This document shows, piece by piece, positions 14,914-14,945 of a stretch of 14,945 nucleotides of DNA. The notes beneath the pieces are model-generated. The model worked only from the letters and a program-made list of their open reading frames with translations. It made no database searches and was not told the DNA's origin. Source of the DNA: CAYQAJ01 sp964415245 (lineage in GTDB: Bacteria; Planctomycetota; Planctomycetia; Pirellulales; Pirellulaceae); assembly GCA_964415245.1 (NCBI GenBank), contig CAYQAJ010000112.1, forward strand, positions 1-14,945. Reading direction: 5' to 3'. The stretch's first letter is position 1. Each line of letters starts with the position of its first letter. A program made the position numbers and the translations under genes.

Positions 14914-14945
14914 ATGCTAAGCATTCTCGGTCGGCCGACTCGGTT
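14914..14945 (+). CDS. Start of a gene cut by the window edge, probably DUF1501 family
   Basis: Only ten full codons are visible: MLSILGRPTR. The start is well supported by the AAGGAGG just upstream. From memory, planctomycete DUF1501 proteins often begin with ML(S/T)ILG(R/K)PTRLCDG followed by a twin-arginine-like RREFLR. These secreted proteins are sulfatase-related and usually paired with DUF1549/DUF1553 genes. Ten residues are too few for certainty. Confidence 0.5.
   Translation, partial: MLSILGRPTR

Overview
The window looks like a scaffold piece from a planctomycete, probably of the Pirellulales type. The signs are high GC, a Hanks-type Ser/Thr kinase with one transmembrane segment, long 'RG...DKAIADFDEAIRLDP' TPR solenoids ending in the CPD...ACEL / LYxxGKPYR module, a GAF-HlyD fusion paired with a long lipoprotein TolC, and a right-edge gene start (MLSILGRPTR) that resembles DUF1501 proteins. 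This assignment is inference from family flavour, not a search result. A run of exactly 100 N (4957-5056) shows that the assembly is a scaffold with an unsized gap.

Layout. 1-108: downstream flank with an edge copy of a dispersed repeat. 109-2133 (-): cytoplasmic GAF domains fused to a HlyD-type membrane-fusion protein. 2134-2749: divergent intergenic region with a good leaderless-type promoter for the minus gene and a terminator-like hairpin. 2750-5296 (+): TolC-family outer-membrane lipoprotein with a repetitive Pro/Gln/Ser tail broken by the gap. 5532-7412 (+): membrane Ser/Thr kinase. 7413-7858: a repeat-rich intergenic stretch. 7859-8554 (+): nucleotidyltransferase-fold protein carrying an in-frame palindromic repeat insertion. 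8624-9499 and 9506-10012 (+): an HExxH peptidase-like protein and a TPR protein in the same frame, separated by a single TAG. 10229-10912 (+): multi-pass membrane protein whose 3' end runs out of frame through a decayed duplicate of the TPR gene's tail. 10982-13417 (+): secreted SH3-like/TPR protein with about 17-19 repeats. 13469-14251 (+): second HExxH protein, overlapping by 8 nt a four-pass membrane protein (14244-14879). 14914-end (+): start of a probable DUF1501 gene.

Working together. The GAF-HlyD and TolC genes are the clearest functional pair: an inner-membrane adaptor and an outer-membrane channel for a type I-like export or efflux machine, with small-molecule-sensing domains built into the adaptor. 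The inner-membrane pump would lie outside the window. The remaining genes look like accessory sensing, scaffold and peptidase genes in a region shaped by small repeats and duplication. I see no CRISPR array, tRNA, rRNA or intact transposase, and no convincing defence or biosynthetic system. The most informative oddities are the repeat insertion tolerated inside the nucleotidyltransferase gene, the amber codon between the peptidase and TPR parts, and the TPR tail captured out of frame.
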